Source of the DNA: an uncultured Eubacteriales bacterium | GTDB lineage: Bacteria > Bacillota > Clostridia > Oscillospirales > QAKW01 | Assembly: GCA_902492505.1 (NCBI GenBank) | Contig: CABULU010000001.1 | Span: 91,546 to 155,545, forward strand | Length of the DNA stretch: 64,000 nucleotides | Direction: 5' to 3' | Part shown: positions 43,832-52,167 of the stretch, piece after piece | Layout: each line of letters begins with the position of its first letter | Numbering within the stretch: the first letter of the stretch is position 1 | Program-made: the position numbers and the translations under genes | Notes under the pieces: model-generated | The model's input: the letters and a program-made list of their open reading frames with translations, nothing else | Told to the model about the DNA's origin: nothing | The model's database searches: none

Positions 43832-44620
43832 ATGAAAAAGTATCGTTGTCCGTATTGCGGCGAGGAGTGTATTACGTTGTTTTATGATATATCATGTTCG
43901 CGTCGATCATACAACCATAACTATGGCTCTATAAATGACGGAAAATATGCGACGGGGTCGTGCAACAACTGCTGTAAATTATTTATGACACGCCCTCATC
44001 ATTCCAATAAGATTATTTATACTATCTGTAATGTAGGAATAATCATGCTTTCTGTTTTATTGGTTTTAGATTTTATTTTCATATTGACTTCGCGTTTGAC
44101 GGTAAATGAAACGATAGCTATGATTTTGATTGTTTTAACGTTTGCGGCATTTATACTGTGTTTAATAGGCGGTTTAATTTTTACTATTTATCGCTGGATT
44201 GACGGTGTGGCACTGGTGCGGTATCCGGGAGAGGAGCCGTTTTATGAATCTCAGAATGCGCGCGTCATGCTGACCGGTCCGTGTGTGAAGATAAAAAATT
44301 TAGGTATTTACGGACTGAAGTTTGATATCCGGGTGAGAGAAAGGCGTTTTTTGGAGACATTTAAAAATGAGTTTGTTCCCGCAGTGTTTTACCGTGAGGG
44401 CAGAAATCTGAACCGGGGACCGATAAATGTGGAGCTGATGAAGCGGGATTTTATACCGGAAGAGCTTTTGCGCGTCGGCTCGTCCTTTGCTGTTTGGGAC
44501 AACGGCAAGGTTATAGGGCATGGGATAATAACCGAGATTTTGGAAAAGAAAGTACCGCTTGCAAAGGAAAAAACGCGCTTACGGATACTTTATGAAAAAA
44601 TTTTTCTTGAAAAGAAATAG
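43832..44620 (+). CDS. Zinc-ribbon membrane protein with EF-Tu domain-like C-terminus, unknown function
   Basis: 262 residues. The N-terminus holds two knuckles, CPYC (6-9) and CNNC (about 48-51), typical of a zinc ribbon. Two membrane helices follow (IMLSVLLVLDFIFIL and MILIVLTFAAFILCLIGGLIF). The cytoplasmic C-terminal region ends with VGSSFAVWDNGKVIGHGII, which closely follows the end of EF-Tu domain III (G-x-RFAIREGGRTVGAGVV). The preceding VFYREGRNLNRGPINVELM also suits a translation-factor-type beta barrel. No GTPase domain is present. I do not recognise a named family; RNA or tRNA binding is only a guess. AGGGGG precedes the ATG. Confidence 0.7.
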   Translation: MKKYRCPYCGEECITLFYDISCSRRSYNHNYGSINDGKYATGSCNNCCKLFMTRPHHSNKIIYTICNVGIIMLSVLLVLDFIFILTSRLTVNETIAMILIVLTFAAFILCLIGGLIFTIYRWIDGVALVRYPGEEPFYESQNARVMLTGPCVKIKNLGIYGLKFDIRVRERRFLETFKNEFVPAVFYREGRNLNRGPINVELMKRDFIPEELLRVGSSFAVWDNGKVIGHGIITEILEKKVPLAKEKTRLRILYEKIFLEKK

Positions 44621-44623
44621 AGT

Positions 44624-44656
44624 AAAACGAAACGGCTGCCTGCCGTTTCGTTTTTT
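44624..44656 (+). terminator. Terminator after the zinc-ribbon gene
   Basis: AAACGAAACGGC-tgcct-GCCGTTTCGTTT with a T-run. Confidence 0.88.
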
Positions 44657-44682
44657 ATTTTGTCTTATTTTATGTATTGGTG

Positions 44683-44711
44683 TAGACAATGCAATTTATT
44701 TGTTATATAAT
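44683..44711 (+). promoter_or_regulatory. Promoter for the FAD oxidoreductase gene
   Basis: TAGACA at 44683-44688, 17-base spacer, TATAAT at 44706-44711. Confidence 0.7.
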
Positions 44712-44750
44712 TAAAATGAAAAAATATGTCACGGCAAAGGAGCATTAAAA

Positions 44751-46190
44751 ATGCGAAAGTATGATGTTATTATAGTGGGCGCGGGACCTGCGGGAATTTT
44801 CACGGCGCTTGAAATGATAAAGCGTAAAAGCAAGAAGAAAATCCTTATGATAGAAAAGGGCAGCGCAATTGAAAAACGCAGCTGTCCGAAATCCAGAACC
44901 AACAAATGTATGAACTGCAAACCCTATTGCCATATAACAACCGGCTTTTCGGGTGCCGGCGCGTTTTCCGACGGTAAGCTGTCTTTAAATTATGAAGTGG
45001 GCGGTGACCTTCCCGAACTTATCGGGGCGGACCTTGCTCAGGAGACTATAAACTATGCGGATAAAATTTATCTTGAATTCGGTGCGACCGATAAAATCGA
45101 GGGTGTTTCCAATCCGGAAAAAATAAAAGAAATCCGTAAAAAGGCAATACAGGCGGGACTTAAGCTTGTTGATTGTCCGATACGTCATTTGGGAACGGAA
45201 AAAACTCAGGAAATCTACGCGCGTTTTGAAAAATTTCTTTTGGACAGCGGAGTAGATATTCTTTTTAATTATAATTGCACGGATATTATTCTTGACGGTG
45301 ACAGATGCACCGGAATAAAAATTGAAAAAAGCACCGGCGGAGACTCGCAGGATATTTACGGAGATAATATTATTGTGGCAACCGGCAGAAAAGGCGCGGA
45401 CTGGCTGGAAAAGGTGTGTGAGCATCATCAGATTGCGCATAAGCCCGGCACGGTAGATATCGGCGTGCGTATAGAGGTGCGCAATGAGGTTATGGAGGAG
45501 GTCAATGAGGTTCTGTATGAGTCCAAGCTCATCGGGTACCCCAATCCGTTCCGTAACAAGGTGCGTACCTTCTGCCAGAATCCCGGCGGCTTTGTAAGTC
45601 AGGAAAACTATGATAATAACCTTGCCGTTGTAAACGGTCATTCGTACAAGGATCTGAAATCATCGAACACAAACCTTGCGGTTCTTGTTTCTCACAATTT
45701 CACCTATCCGTTTAATCAGCCGATAGCATATGCTCAGAAGATAGGTGAGCTTACGAATATGCTGGGAGACGGACATATCCTTGTACAGCGCTACGGCGAT
45801 ATTTTGGACGGAAAGCGCACTTGGGAAAAGGAGCTTAATTTCTCAAATGTACGTCCCACCATTCCCGACGCCGTTGCGGGTGATATAACCGCTGCTATGC
45901 CTTATCGTGCAATGACAAATATCATAAACTTCATACAGGCGGTTGACCATGTTGTTCCCGGCTTTGCATCGTGTGAAACACTGCTCTATTCACCTGAACT
46001 CAAGTTTTACAGTAATAAAATCAAAATGGATGAGCAGTTTAATACCAATGTCAAGGGTCTGCACTGTCTTGGCGATTCCTCCGGCTGGACGCGCGGGCTG
46101 ATGATGGCGTCTGTTATGGGCGTTCTTATGGGCAGACAACTGTCGCAGTGCGCTAATCCTAAAGAATCAGACTGGTCGGACAAAGTATAA
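44751..46190 (+). CDS. FAD-dependent oxidoreductase (BFIT_4647-like/'FAD-dependent dehydrogenase')
   Basis: 479 residues; AAAGGAGC precedes the ATG. FAD site VGAGPAGIFTALEMI at the N-terminus, then a cysteine-rich insert (SCPKSRTNKCMNCKPYC) and GFSGAGAFSDGKLSL, VATGRKGADWL (second dinucleotide segment) and the closing FAD contact LHCLGDSSGWTRGLMMASVMG. This combination is the widely conserved 'uncharacterised FAD-dependent dehydrogenase' family of bacteria; substrate unknown. The cysteines could hold an Fe-S or zinc site. It is a lone gene; gldA follows after about 85 bases. Confidence 0.85.
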   Translation: MRKYDVIIVGAGPAGIFTALEMIKRKSKKKILMIEKGSAIEKRSCPKSRTNKCMNCKPYCHITTGFSGAGAFSDGKLSLNYEVGGDLPELIGADLAQETINYADKIYLEFGATDKIEGVSNPEKIKEIRKKAIQAGLKLVDCPIRHLGTEKTQEIYARFEKFLLDSGVDILFNYNCTDIILDGDRCTGIKIEKSTGGDSQDIYGDNIIVATGRKGADWLEKVCEHHQIAHKPGTVDIGVRIEVRNEVMEEVNEVLYESKLIGYPNPFRNKVRTFCQNPGGFVSQENYDNNLAVVNGHSYKDLKSSNTNLAVLVSHNFTYPFNQPIAYAQKIGELTNMLGDGHILVQRYGDILDGKRTWEKELNFSNVRPTIPDAVAGDITAAMPYRAMTNIINFIQAVDHVVPGFASCETLLYSPELKFYSNKIKMDEQFNTNVKGLHCLGDSSGWTRGLMMASVMGVLMGRQLSQCANPKESDWSDKV

Positions 46191-46213
46191 AATTCGGCTT
46201 TTTTAGCCGGACG

Positions 46214-46259
46214 CTGATAAAATACGGAAAAAATATCATAATAATATCAGTTTTATCAG
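46214..46259. promoter_or_regulatory. Inverted repeat ahead of gldA
   Basis: CTGATAAAA (46214-46222) and TTTTATCAG (46251-46259) flank 28 AT-rich bases directly before the AAAGGG ribosome site of the glycerol dehydrogenase gene. It may be an operator or leader hairpin. Confidence 0.35.
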
Positions 46260-46274
46260 AAAGGGTGTTTATTT

Positions 46275-47360
46275 ATGCTTAAAGTAATTGCATCTCCCGG
46301 AAGCTATGTACAGGGTGCGGGTGAGATTACACGCCTATATAGCTACTGCCAAAGCCTCGGAGGCAAAAAAGCGTATATTATTATTGACAGGTTTATTCAC
46401 GATAACTATAAGGAAACCGTAACTGCCGGTTTCGATGCAGCAGGTGCCGGCGTTACCGTCTCGGTGTTCGGCGGCGAGTGCAGTGAAAGCGAGATTTCAA
46501 AGCACTGCACGGCAGTTGGTGAATGTGACATTATTATCGGTATCGGAGGGGGAAAGACGCTGGATTGCTCAAAGGCAACGGCGTTCCGCATGCAGCTGCC
46601 CGTTATTATTGTGCCGACGGCAGCGTCGAGCGATGCACCATGCAGCCGTCTTTCAGTGCTGTACAACGATGACGGAAGCTTTGACAAGTATCTTCCGCTT
46701 CCGAAAAATCCAGATATAGTGGTGGCTGATACGCAGATTATTGCATGTGCTCCCGCAAGATTTTTGTCCTCGGGCATGGGCGATGCGCTTGCGACTTATT
46801 ATGAAGCCCTTGCCTGCCTTAAGTCCGGCGCCGTTACCATGGCGGGCGGCGTATGCTCGCAGGCGGCTATCGCATTGGCCAAGCTTTGCCGTGATACTTT
46901 GCTGTCGGAAGGCAAAAAGGCGCTTTTGTCCGTTAATGCCAAACATGTTACTCCGGCTCTTGAAAAGATAGTTGAAGCCAACACATATTTGAGCGGAATC
47001 GGGTTCGAAAGCGGAGGACTGGCGGCGGCCCATGCCGTCCATAACGGGCTTACCGCACTTTCGGAGTGCCATCATATGCTGCATGGCGAAAAGGTTACCT
47101 TCGGCTTGCTTACTCAGCTTGCTTTAGAAAATATACCTGTTTGTGAATTCGCTGATATTGTTTCGTTCTGTAAGAATGTAGGATTGCCTACAACCCTTTT
47201 TGAACTGGGACTGGGCAATGCGGATGATAAGCGCCTGATGCTTGCGGCACAGGCAGCGTGTGCAGACGGTGAAACAATACACAATATGCCGTTTGCAGTC
47301 ACGCCTGACGATGTTTTGGCAGCAATGCGGCTTGCCGATTCACTTGCATCCGAAATGTAA
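46275..47360 (+). CDS. gldA: Glycerol dehydrogenase (iron-type alcohol dehydrogenase fold)
   Basis: 361 residues. NAD site GIGGGKTLDCSKA and substrate/metal segments VPTAASSDAPCSRLSVLY, SGMGDALATYYEA (metal Asp), HAVHNGLT and HHMLHGEKVTFG (metal His) match GldA. The usual zinc ligands Asp, His and His are all present. The enzyme oxidises glycerol to dihydroxyacetone with NAD. A related glycerol-1-phosphate dehydrogenase type occurs at 59649, but this one lacks its features. It ends before a GU-containing terminator hairpin. Confidence 0.92.
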   Translation: MLKVIASPGSYVQGAGEITRLYSYCQSLGGKKAYIIIDRFIHDNYKETVTAGFDAAGAGVTVSVFGGECSESEISKHCTAVGECDIIIGIGGGKTLDCSKATAFRMQLPVIIVPTAASSDAPCSRLSVLYNDDGSFDKYLPLPKNPDIVVADTQIIACAPARFLSSGMGDALATYYEALACLKSGAVTMAGGVCSQAAIALAKLCRDTLLSEGKKALLSVNAKHVTPALEKIVEANTYLSGIGFESGGLAAAHAVHNGLTALSECHHMLHGEKVTFGLLTQLALENIPVCEFADIVSFCKNVGLPTTLFELGLGNADDKRLMLAAQAACADGETIHNMPFAVTPDDVLAAMRLADSLASEM

Positions 47361-47392
47361 ATCTTTGTTTTGCTAATAAAATTTTGAGGTTT

Positions 47393-47429
47393 AAATCTCC
47401 GCGTCAGTGTAACTGATGTGGGGATTTTT
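47393..47429 (+). terminator. Terminator after gldA
   Basis: AAATCTCCGCGTCAGT / ACTGATGTGGGGATTT, several G-U pairs, followed by TTT. Confidence 0.65.
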
Positions 47430-47529
47430 ACTGTTTAGTCGCAAGATTTTATGCGAATATGTCAATAATAAATTTACTGTAAAATGTTTGCATGATATGC
47501 GAAAACCCGCATAATATGCCGCATTGCGT

Positions 47530-47591
47530 CAATTCTACCCGCAGTAGAATTGCGCGAAAGCACTCTACCGCGTTGAATTTAACGGTAGAGT
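47530..47591. other. Two back-to-back hairpins upstream of degV
   Basis: CAATTCTAC-ccgca-GTAGAATTG (47530-47552) and ACTCTACCG / CGGTAGAGT (47562-47570, 47583-47591). Both stems are perfect and share a TCTAC core. They lie 95-155 bases before the DegV start. The rest of 47430-47686 has no gene that I can see. Confidence 0.55.
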
Positions 47592-47686
47592 ACATAAAAA
47601 AGACAGTAGGTTGCTAAATGTGCGGTTAGAATGGTAAAATGTTTTCAGCAAAACGCTTGAGCAAAAAATCGAAAGGAGACATGATA

Positions 47687-48571
47687 ATGTCTAATTATAT
47701 TGTCAGCTGCTGCTCGATTGCAGATATAACAAAGGAGCATTTTGAAAAGAGAAATATAAGCTATATCTGTTTCCATTTTCTTATGGACGGAAAGGAATAT
47801 ACCGATGACCTCGGTCAGTCTATTCCTTTTGAAGAGTTCTATGCAAAAATGGCCGCCGGTGCGGATACAAGCACAAGTCAGGTAAACGTAAATGAATATG
47901 TTGACTATTTTACCGAAATTGTCAAACAGGGGAAGGATATACTTCATATAAGCTTTTCAAGCGGGCTTTCGGGCTCGTTCAATTCAGCCGAAAATGCGGC
48001 AAAGATTGTTATGGATAAGTACCCTGGCAGAAAGATATATGTCGTCGACTCTCTTGCGGCATCCTCGGGCTGCGGGCTGCTGATAGATAAGGTAGCAGAT
48101 CTTCGTGATGAGGGCATGGACCTTGAAGAACTGCGCGACTGGGTCGAAGCAAATAAATTAAAGCTGCATCATTGGTTTTTTTCGACCGATCTCACATTTT
48201 ATATAAAGGGCGGTCGCGTTTCGAAGACATCGGGAACTATCGGCACGATTTTGGGAATATGTCCGCTTCTGAATGTTGATACCAAAGGCAGGCTTATACC
48301 GCGTGCCAAAATCCGCTCCAAGAAAAAGGTGATTCAGGAGATAGTAAAGCGCATGGAGGAGCATGCACAGGACGGACTGGACTATTCCGGCAAGTGCTAT
48401 ATTTCGCAGTCGGCATGCATGGATGATGCAAAAGCTGTGGCGGAGCTTGTTGAAGCGCGGTTTAAAAAGCTCAACGGCAGAGTGGAAATTAACTATATAG
48501 GCACTACGATTGGCAGTCATACCGGTCCGGGCACGGTTGCACTGTTTTTCTGGGGCGACGAAAGGGTTTAG
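47687..48571 (+). CDS. DegV family fatty-acid-binding protein (FakB-like)
   Basis: 294 residues from the ATG with AAAGGAG upstream; a longer frame from 47639 has no ribosome site. Family motifs are TSTSQVN, ISFSSGLSGSFNSAENA, VVDSLAASSGCGLLI, YIKGGRVSKTSG and IGSHTGPGTVALFFWG. DegV/FakB proteins hold a fatty acid and present it to the kinase FakA; no FakA gene is in this window. The next gene is a paralogue 9 bases downstream. Confidence 0.92.
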   Translation: MSNYIVSCCSIADITKEHFEKRNISYICFHFLMDGKEYTDDLGQSIPFEEFYAKMAAGADTSTSQVNVNEYVDYFTEIVKQGKDILHISFSSGLSGSFNSAENAAKIVMDKYPGRKIYVVDSLAASSGCGLLIDKVADLRDEGMDLEELRDWVEANKLKLHHWFFSTDLTFYIKGGRVSKTSGTIGTILGICPLLNVDTKGRLIPRAKIRSKKKVIQEIVKRMEEHAQDGLDYSGKCYISQSACMDDAKAVAELVEARFKKLNGRVEINYIGTTIGSHTGPGTVALFFWGDERV

Positions 48572-48580
48572 CGCAGGGTT

Positions 48581-49441
48581 ATGATAAAGCTTTTTACAGA
48601 TACCTCGGCAAATCTTCCGGCAGAGCTTATAAAACAGCATGGTATATCGGTTGTTCCGTTCAGTTATACGGTGGATGGAAAAGAAGCGCGGTACGATTCG
48701 GAAACTGATTTTGACGGTGCGGCTTTCTACAGTGCCATGCGCGCCGGTGCTATTGTCAGAACTTCTATGATAAACACTGATACCTTCCTTTGTTATTTCA
48801 GACAGGAAGCGGTCAAGGGCAACGACGTAATGTACATCGGCATGTCGGGCGGAATAAGCGGCGCTGCAAATGCTGCGGCGGCTGCAGTGCGTGAACTCAA
48901 AGCCGAATACCCGGCTCTGAAGTTTGCCGCCATAGACACTTTCGCAGCTTCTCTCGGCGAGGGACTGATGGTGCTTCGCGCTGCAGAGCTGATTGATAGC
49001 GGGCAGACATTTGAGGAGATTGAACGGTTCATATTAACCGGCAGACGTCATATGTGTCAGTTTTTTACGGTTGACGATCTTGTATATCTCAAGCGCGGCG
49101 GCAGGATATCCGGCACGGCGGCGCTTATCGGCTCAATGCTTAATATAAAACCGATACTTAAAGGCGATGATACAGGTCATATTGTAATGTGCGATAAGGT
49201 ACGCGGTAGCAAAAGGGCTATTTTAAACCTTGCCGAGAAGTACGGAAGGCTTGTTTTTGACAGGGATGTACGCATAGGAATTGCACATGCAGATAACAGT
49301 GAGGGCGCCGCGCGGCTTGTTGAACTCCTGCGTGAAAGAGGCTTTGGCGGTAAATGTATAAACGTATGTTATGAGCCTGTTACGGGATCTCATGTCGGTC
49401 CGGGCACGGTTGCATTGTTTTTTTACGGTATGCACAAATAA
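48581..49441 (+). CDS. DegV family fatty-acid-binding protein (second copy)
   Basis: 286 residues, paralogous to the gene before it: TSMINTDTF, IGMSGGISGAANAAAAA, AIDTFAASLGEGLMVL, YLKRGGRISGTAA and GSHVGPGTVALFF. Differences in the pocket residues (SGGISG for SSGLSG, ASLGEG for ASSGCG) suggest the two copies may prefer different acyl chains, as reported for FakB pairs. The ribosome site (GCAGGG) is weak, so coupling to the upstream gene is likely. Ends at a strong terminator. Confidence 0.92.
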   Translation: MIKLFTDTSANLPAELIKQHGISVVPFSYTVDGKEARYDSETDFDGAAFYSAMRAGAIVRTSMINTDTFLCYFRQEAVKGNDVMYIGMSGGISGAANAAAAAVRELKAEYPALKFAAIDTFAASLGEGLMVLRAAELIDSGQTFEEIERFILTGRRHMCQFFTVDDLVYLKRGGRISGTAALIGSMLNIKPILKGDDTGHIVMCDKVRGSKRAILNLAEKYGRLVFDRDVRIGIAHADNSEGAARLVELLRERGFGGKCINVCYEPVTGSHVGPGTVALFFYGMHK

Positions 49442-49455
49442 ATTAAACCACAGCG

Positions 49456-49492
49456 AATGCCGCACATGGTAATACCATGTGCGGCATTTTTA
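49456..49492 (+). terminator. Terminator after the degV pair
   Basis: AATGCCGCACATGGT / ACCATGTGCGGCATT near-perfect 15-bp stem with T-tract. Confidence 0.9.
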
Positions 49493-49563
49493 TCCGATTA
49501 GCTTTTTTTAACATTAAATTATGGCGATAAAAAACATTTTATTAATTAACTGTGAGTTTAATA

Positions 49564-49592
49564 TTGACAAATATTGATATATTTGCTATTAT
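49564..49592 (+). promoter_or_regulatory. Promoter-like sequence ahead of orphan hairpin
   Basis: TTGACA at 49564-49569, 17-base spacer, TATTAT at 49587-49592. No gene follows on this strand; only the hairpin element at 49675-49780. Confidence 0.5.
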
Positions 49593-49674
49593 AATGACAA
49601 TGATAGAAATTATTTGCTAATTATCTATATATTTACTAATTTACTATTATTTAACTACTAAATATCAATGTATG

Positions 49675-49780
49675 AACCGCATGCGATGCATGAGGTGCAG
49701 CATGGAATTTCGGTGTTACCCCTTTACGACACTTCAGACCTTTCCGAGTTGCACTTCATGCATGGTATGCGGTTTTTTAA
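49675..49780 (+). ncRNA. Orphan structured element: candidate small RNA or palindromic repeat
   Basis: Arms 49675-49699 and 49750-49774 (AACCGCAT..ATGCATGA..GTGCA) pair over 25 positions with four mismatches, enclosing a 50-base region that can add GGAA/TTCC and GTGT/ACAC pairings; TTTTTT follows the right arm. With the promoter at 49564 this would give a transcript of roughly 185 bases. It may instead be one copy of a dispersed MITE-like repeat. No known RNA family is matched with confidence. The rest of 49497-49674 is AT-rich without a gene. Confidence 0.4.
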
Positions 49781-49785
49781 GCGGC

Positions 49786-49830
49786 AAAAAAATCCGTGCG
49801 AAAATTCATGGCTTTCCGCACGGATTTTTT
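49786..49830 (-). terminator. Terminator of the aromatic amino acid operon
   Basis: AAATCCGTGCG / CGCACGGATTT stem with T-runs on both strands, 3-6 bases beyond the GNAT stop. Confidence 0.85.
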
Positions 49831-49832
49831 AT

Positions 49833-50264
49833 TTATAGTTCTTTTATGAAAAAAAGCTCGGTAGGCTGATTTAACGCAGCGGTGCTAAGAAGCAGCGCGC
49901 CTGCGTCGAAGTATCCCGACTTACGGTAAAAGTTCTGTGCCGATTCGTCGGACTGTGTAGAGGTCATTACAATTTTGCAGCCCAGGTTTCTCATTTCGTC
50001 CTCCCAAAACCGCATCAGTTTTGTGCCGAGTCCGAGACGGCGAAAATTTTCATCAATATACAGCATATTGCAAAACGGTATGCTGTCCCAAAAAAGACCG
50101 TACCGTAAAATTCCGACAGGCGCACCGCTGCATGTTATTACGTAGCCCTGTCTGTCACGTACCTTTTGTTCAAAACCGTGCTCTGACAGGTGGCGGTCCG
50201 TTTTTAGCCAGAATGGCTTATCCGCTGTTGTTACATACCGTATTTTCGTTGTTTGCTCATCCAT
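49833..50264 (-). CDS. GNAT family N-acetyltransferase, last gene of the aro operon
   Basis: 143 residues of the GCN5-related fold. The acetyl-CoA loop is RRLGLGTKLM and the C-terminal strand carries SAQNFYRKSGYFDAGALLL. It begins three bases after the aroF stop, within the same transcript, and is followed by the operon's only visible terminator. Substrate unknown; position suggests an amine related to aromatic metabolism or merely a passenger. A pocket sequence (GILRYGLFWDSIPFCNMLYID) is hydrophobic. Confidence 0.85.
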   Translation of the reverse strand: MDEQTTKIRYVTTADKPFWLKTDRHLSEHGFEQKVRDRQGYVITCSGAPVGILRYGLFWDSIPFCNMLYIDENFRRLGLGTKLMRFWEDEMRNLGCKIVMTSTQSDESAQNFYRKSGYFDAGALLLSTAALNQPTELFFIKEL

Positions 50265-50267
50265 TTG

Positions 50268-51299
50268 TTACCTTAGTGTTTCCGCAACATCATAAATAAG
50301 CTTTTCGGTCTTCTCCCAGCCAAGGCACGGGTCGGTGATTGACTTGCCGTAGATGTGTTCGCCTATCTTTTGAGCGCCGTCTTCGATATAGCTCTCAATC
50401 ATCATGCCCTTAACCATTTTGCGCAGGTCTGCATTATGGTTGCAGCTGTGAACAACGTCCTTTGTAATGCGCACCTGCTCAAGACATTGCTTACCGGAAT
50501 TTGCGTGATTGGCGTCTATGATTACCGCAGGGTTTTCAAGTCCGGATTTTTTGTAAAGCTCATGCAGATTTACAAGATCCTCATAGTGATAGTTAGAGAC
50601 GTTTTTGCCTGCAAAATCGGTGTATCCGCGTAAAATAGCGTGCGCGTACATGTTGCCCTCGCTCACAACTTCCCAGCCGCGGTAAATAAACATGTGCTTA
50701 TGCTGTGCCGCTGAAATTGCATTCATCATGATTGACAGGTCGCCGCCGGTCGGGTTTTTCATGCCTACCGGGATATCCAAACCGCTGGCCGTCAGTCTGT
50801 GCTGCTGGTTTTCAACCGACCGTGCGCCGATAGCGACATATGACAGCAGATCGGACAGGTATCTGTGATTATCGGGATAAAGCATTTCGTCTGCGCAGGA
50901 AAAGCCGTAGTCGGCAAGTGCGCTCATGTGCAGGTCGCGGATTGCAACAATGCCCTTTAGCATGTCGGGGTTCTCGTCGGGGTCGGGCTGGTGCAGCATA
51001 CCCTTGTAGCCCGTGCCGTTGGTGCGCGGCTTATTGGTATAGATGCGCGGTATTATAATGATTTTATCCTTTATCTTATCTTCAACTTTCCGCAGCCGCG
51101 AGATATAATCAAGCACCGCCTCACGGTTATCGGCTGAGCAGGGACCTATGACAAGTATAAACTTATCCGATTCTCCCCTGAAGACCTTTGCGATTTCCTC
51201 GTCTCGCAGTTTTTTATCCCGGGCCATTTTTTCTGTTACGGGATACTGTTCTTTTATATCCTTCGGTATAGGCAGTTTTCTTAAAAAATTCATGTTCAT
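50268..51299 (-). CDS. aroF: DAHP synthase, class I alpha (AroF/G-type)
   Basis: 343 residues; joins phosphoenolpyruvate and erythrose 4-phosphate, the first step of the shikimate pathway. Motifs: GPCSADN, YTNKPRTNGTGYKG (PEP site), GARSVENQQHR, GMKNPTGGD and IDANHANSGKQ (metal His), DPCLGWEKT. Length is that of the AroFGH class, without an added chorismate-mutase or ferredoxin-like regulatory domain. The ATG at 51299 has AAGGAG upstream; a longer frame does not. It lies next to last in the operon although it acts first. Confidence 0.93.
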   Translation of the reverse strand: MNMNFLRKLPIPKDIKEQYPVTEKMARDKKLRDEEIAKVFRGESDKFILVIGPCSADNREAVLDYISRLRKVEDKIKDKIIIIPRIYTNKPRTNGTGYKGMLHQPDPDENPDMLKGIVAIRDLHMSALADYGFSCADEMLYPDNHRYLSDLLSYVAIGARSVENQQHRLTASGLDIPVGMKNPTGGDLSIMMNAISAAQHKHMFIYRGWEVVSEGNMYAHAILRGYTDFAGKNVSNYHYEDLVNLHELYKKSGLENPAVIIDANHANSGKQCLEQVRITKDVVHSCNHNADLRKMVKGMMIESYIEDGAQKIGEHIYGKSITDPCLGWEKTEKLIYDVAETLR

Positions 51300-51303
51300 T
51301 GTC

Positions 51304-52167
51304 TTATTTCTCCTTTTTATCAAATCTTTCTCGGCGTGCGGTGGAGGTACGCATCATTTCGCGCATACCCTCGCGGTCTCCGTTTTTAAGTTTGGTATAC
51401 AGTTCATCAAAAGAGCGCCTGAATTTATCCATTTCCCGCAATAGCGGCTCGCGGTTTAGCAAAAACAGTTCGCTCCACATATCGTCGTTGATTTTGGCAA
51501 TGCGTGTGAGATCCCGGAAGGAGTCGCCCGTGTAATGCTCCAGTCCGCGAAAATCGTTGCAGCACATGAGTGTTGTCGCGATGCAGTGGGTGAGCTGAGA
51601 AAGGTATGCTATCATTTCGTCATGCATTTCCGGGCTTAGCTCCGACACGTCCTGAAAGCCCAGCGTTTTGCCCAGGTCGCGGCACAGCTCAATGGCGCCT
51701 GAGGTATTTTTGGAGGTTGGCACTACTATATAATTTGCTTTTTTAAAAATTTTGTCGTCTGCATTCTCAACGCCGTAAACTTCTTTTCCCGCCATCGGAT
51801 GTGCTGCAATGAATTCCACGTCATTTCGAAGAAATTCCTGTATTTCATAGACTATGCAGCTTTTGACGCCTGTTACGTCGGTTATGACGGTTCCCGGTTT
51901 AAAATACTGTCCGTTATCTTTTAGCCACTGTGTGAAAATATGAGGGTAAAGTGCAAAAACAACAAGGTCGGCACTACCTATCAGTTTAGAGTCAATCTCA
52001 GTTGTCCCACTGTCTATGAGCCCATGCTCAAGCGCATAGTCAATCGAGCTTTGCGAACGTGTTATCGCGTGTACCGAAAACCCGCGGCGCTTCAGCGCCA
52101 TTGCATAGCTGCCGCCTAAAAGCCCTAAACCTACTATGAGTATATTCATGTTTTTTTCAAGTTTCAT
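51304..52167 (-). CDS. tyrA: Prephenate dehydrogenase
   Basis: 287 residues; NAD-dependent oxidation of prephenate to 4-hydroxyphenylpyruvate for tyrosine. Rossmann site VGLGLLGGSYAMAL, then FALYPHIF, DVTGVKSCI and the substrate segment AAHPMAGKEVYGVENA with its catalytic histidine. The helical dimer domain includes YLSQLTHCIATTL. No ACT or chorismate mutase domain is attached; the mutase is fused to PheA instead. ATG at 52167 has AAGGGGGAAA upstream and overlaps aroA by 11 bases. Confidence 0.94.
   Translation of the reverse strand: MKLEKNMNILIVGLGLLGGSYAMALKRRGFSVHAITRSQSSIDYALEHGLIDSGTTEIDSKLIGSADLVVFALYPHIFTQWLKDNGQYFKPGTVITDVTGVKSCIVYEIQEFLRNDVEFIAAHPMAGKEVYGVENADDKIFKKANYIVVPTSKNTSGAIELCRDLGKTLGFQDVSELSPEMHDEMIAYLSQLTHCIATTLMCCNDFRGLEHYTGDSFRDLTRIAKINDDMWSELFLLNREPLLREMDKFRRSFDELYTKLKNGDREGMREMMRTSTARRERFDKKEK

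Noticed and set aside
44985..45641. 218-codon minus-strand frame inside the FAD oxidoreductase
   Set aside because: Antisense shadow of a conserved flavoprotein; no ribosome site or family features.
49600..49780. 6S RNA or SRP RNA assignment for the orphan hairpin
   Set aside because: No clear central bubble of 6S RNA, and the conserved SRP apical motif is absent; kept only as an unassigned structured element.
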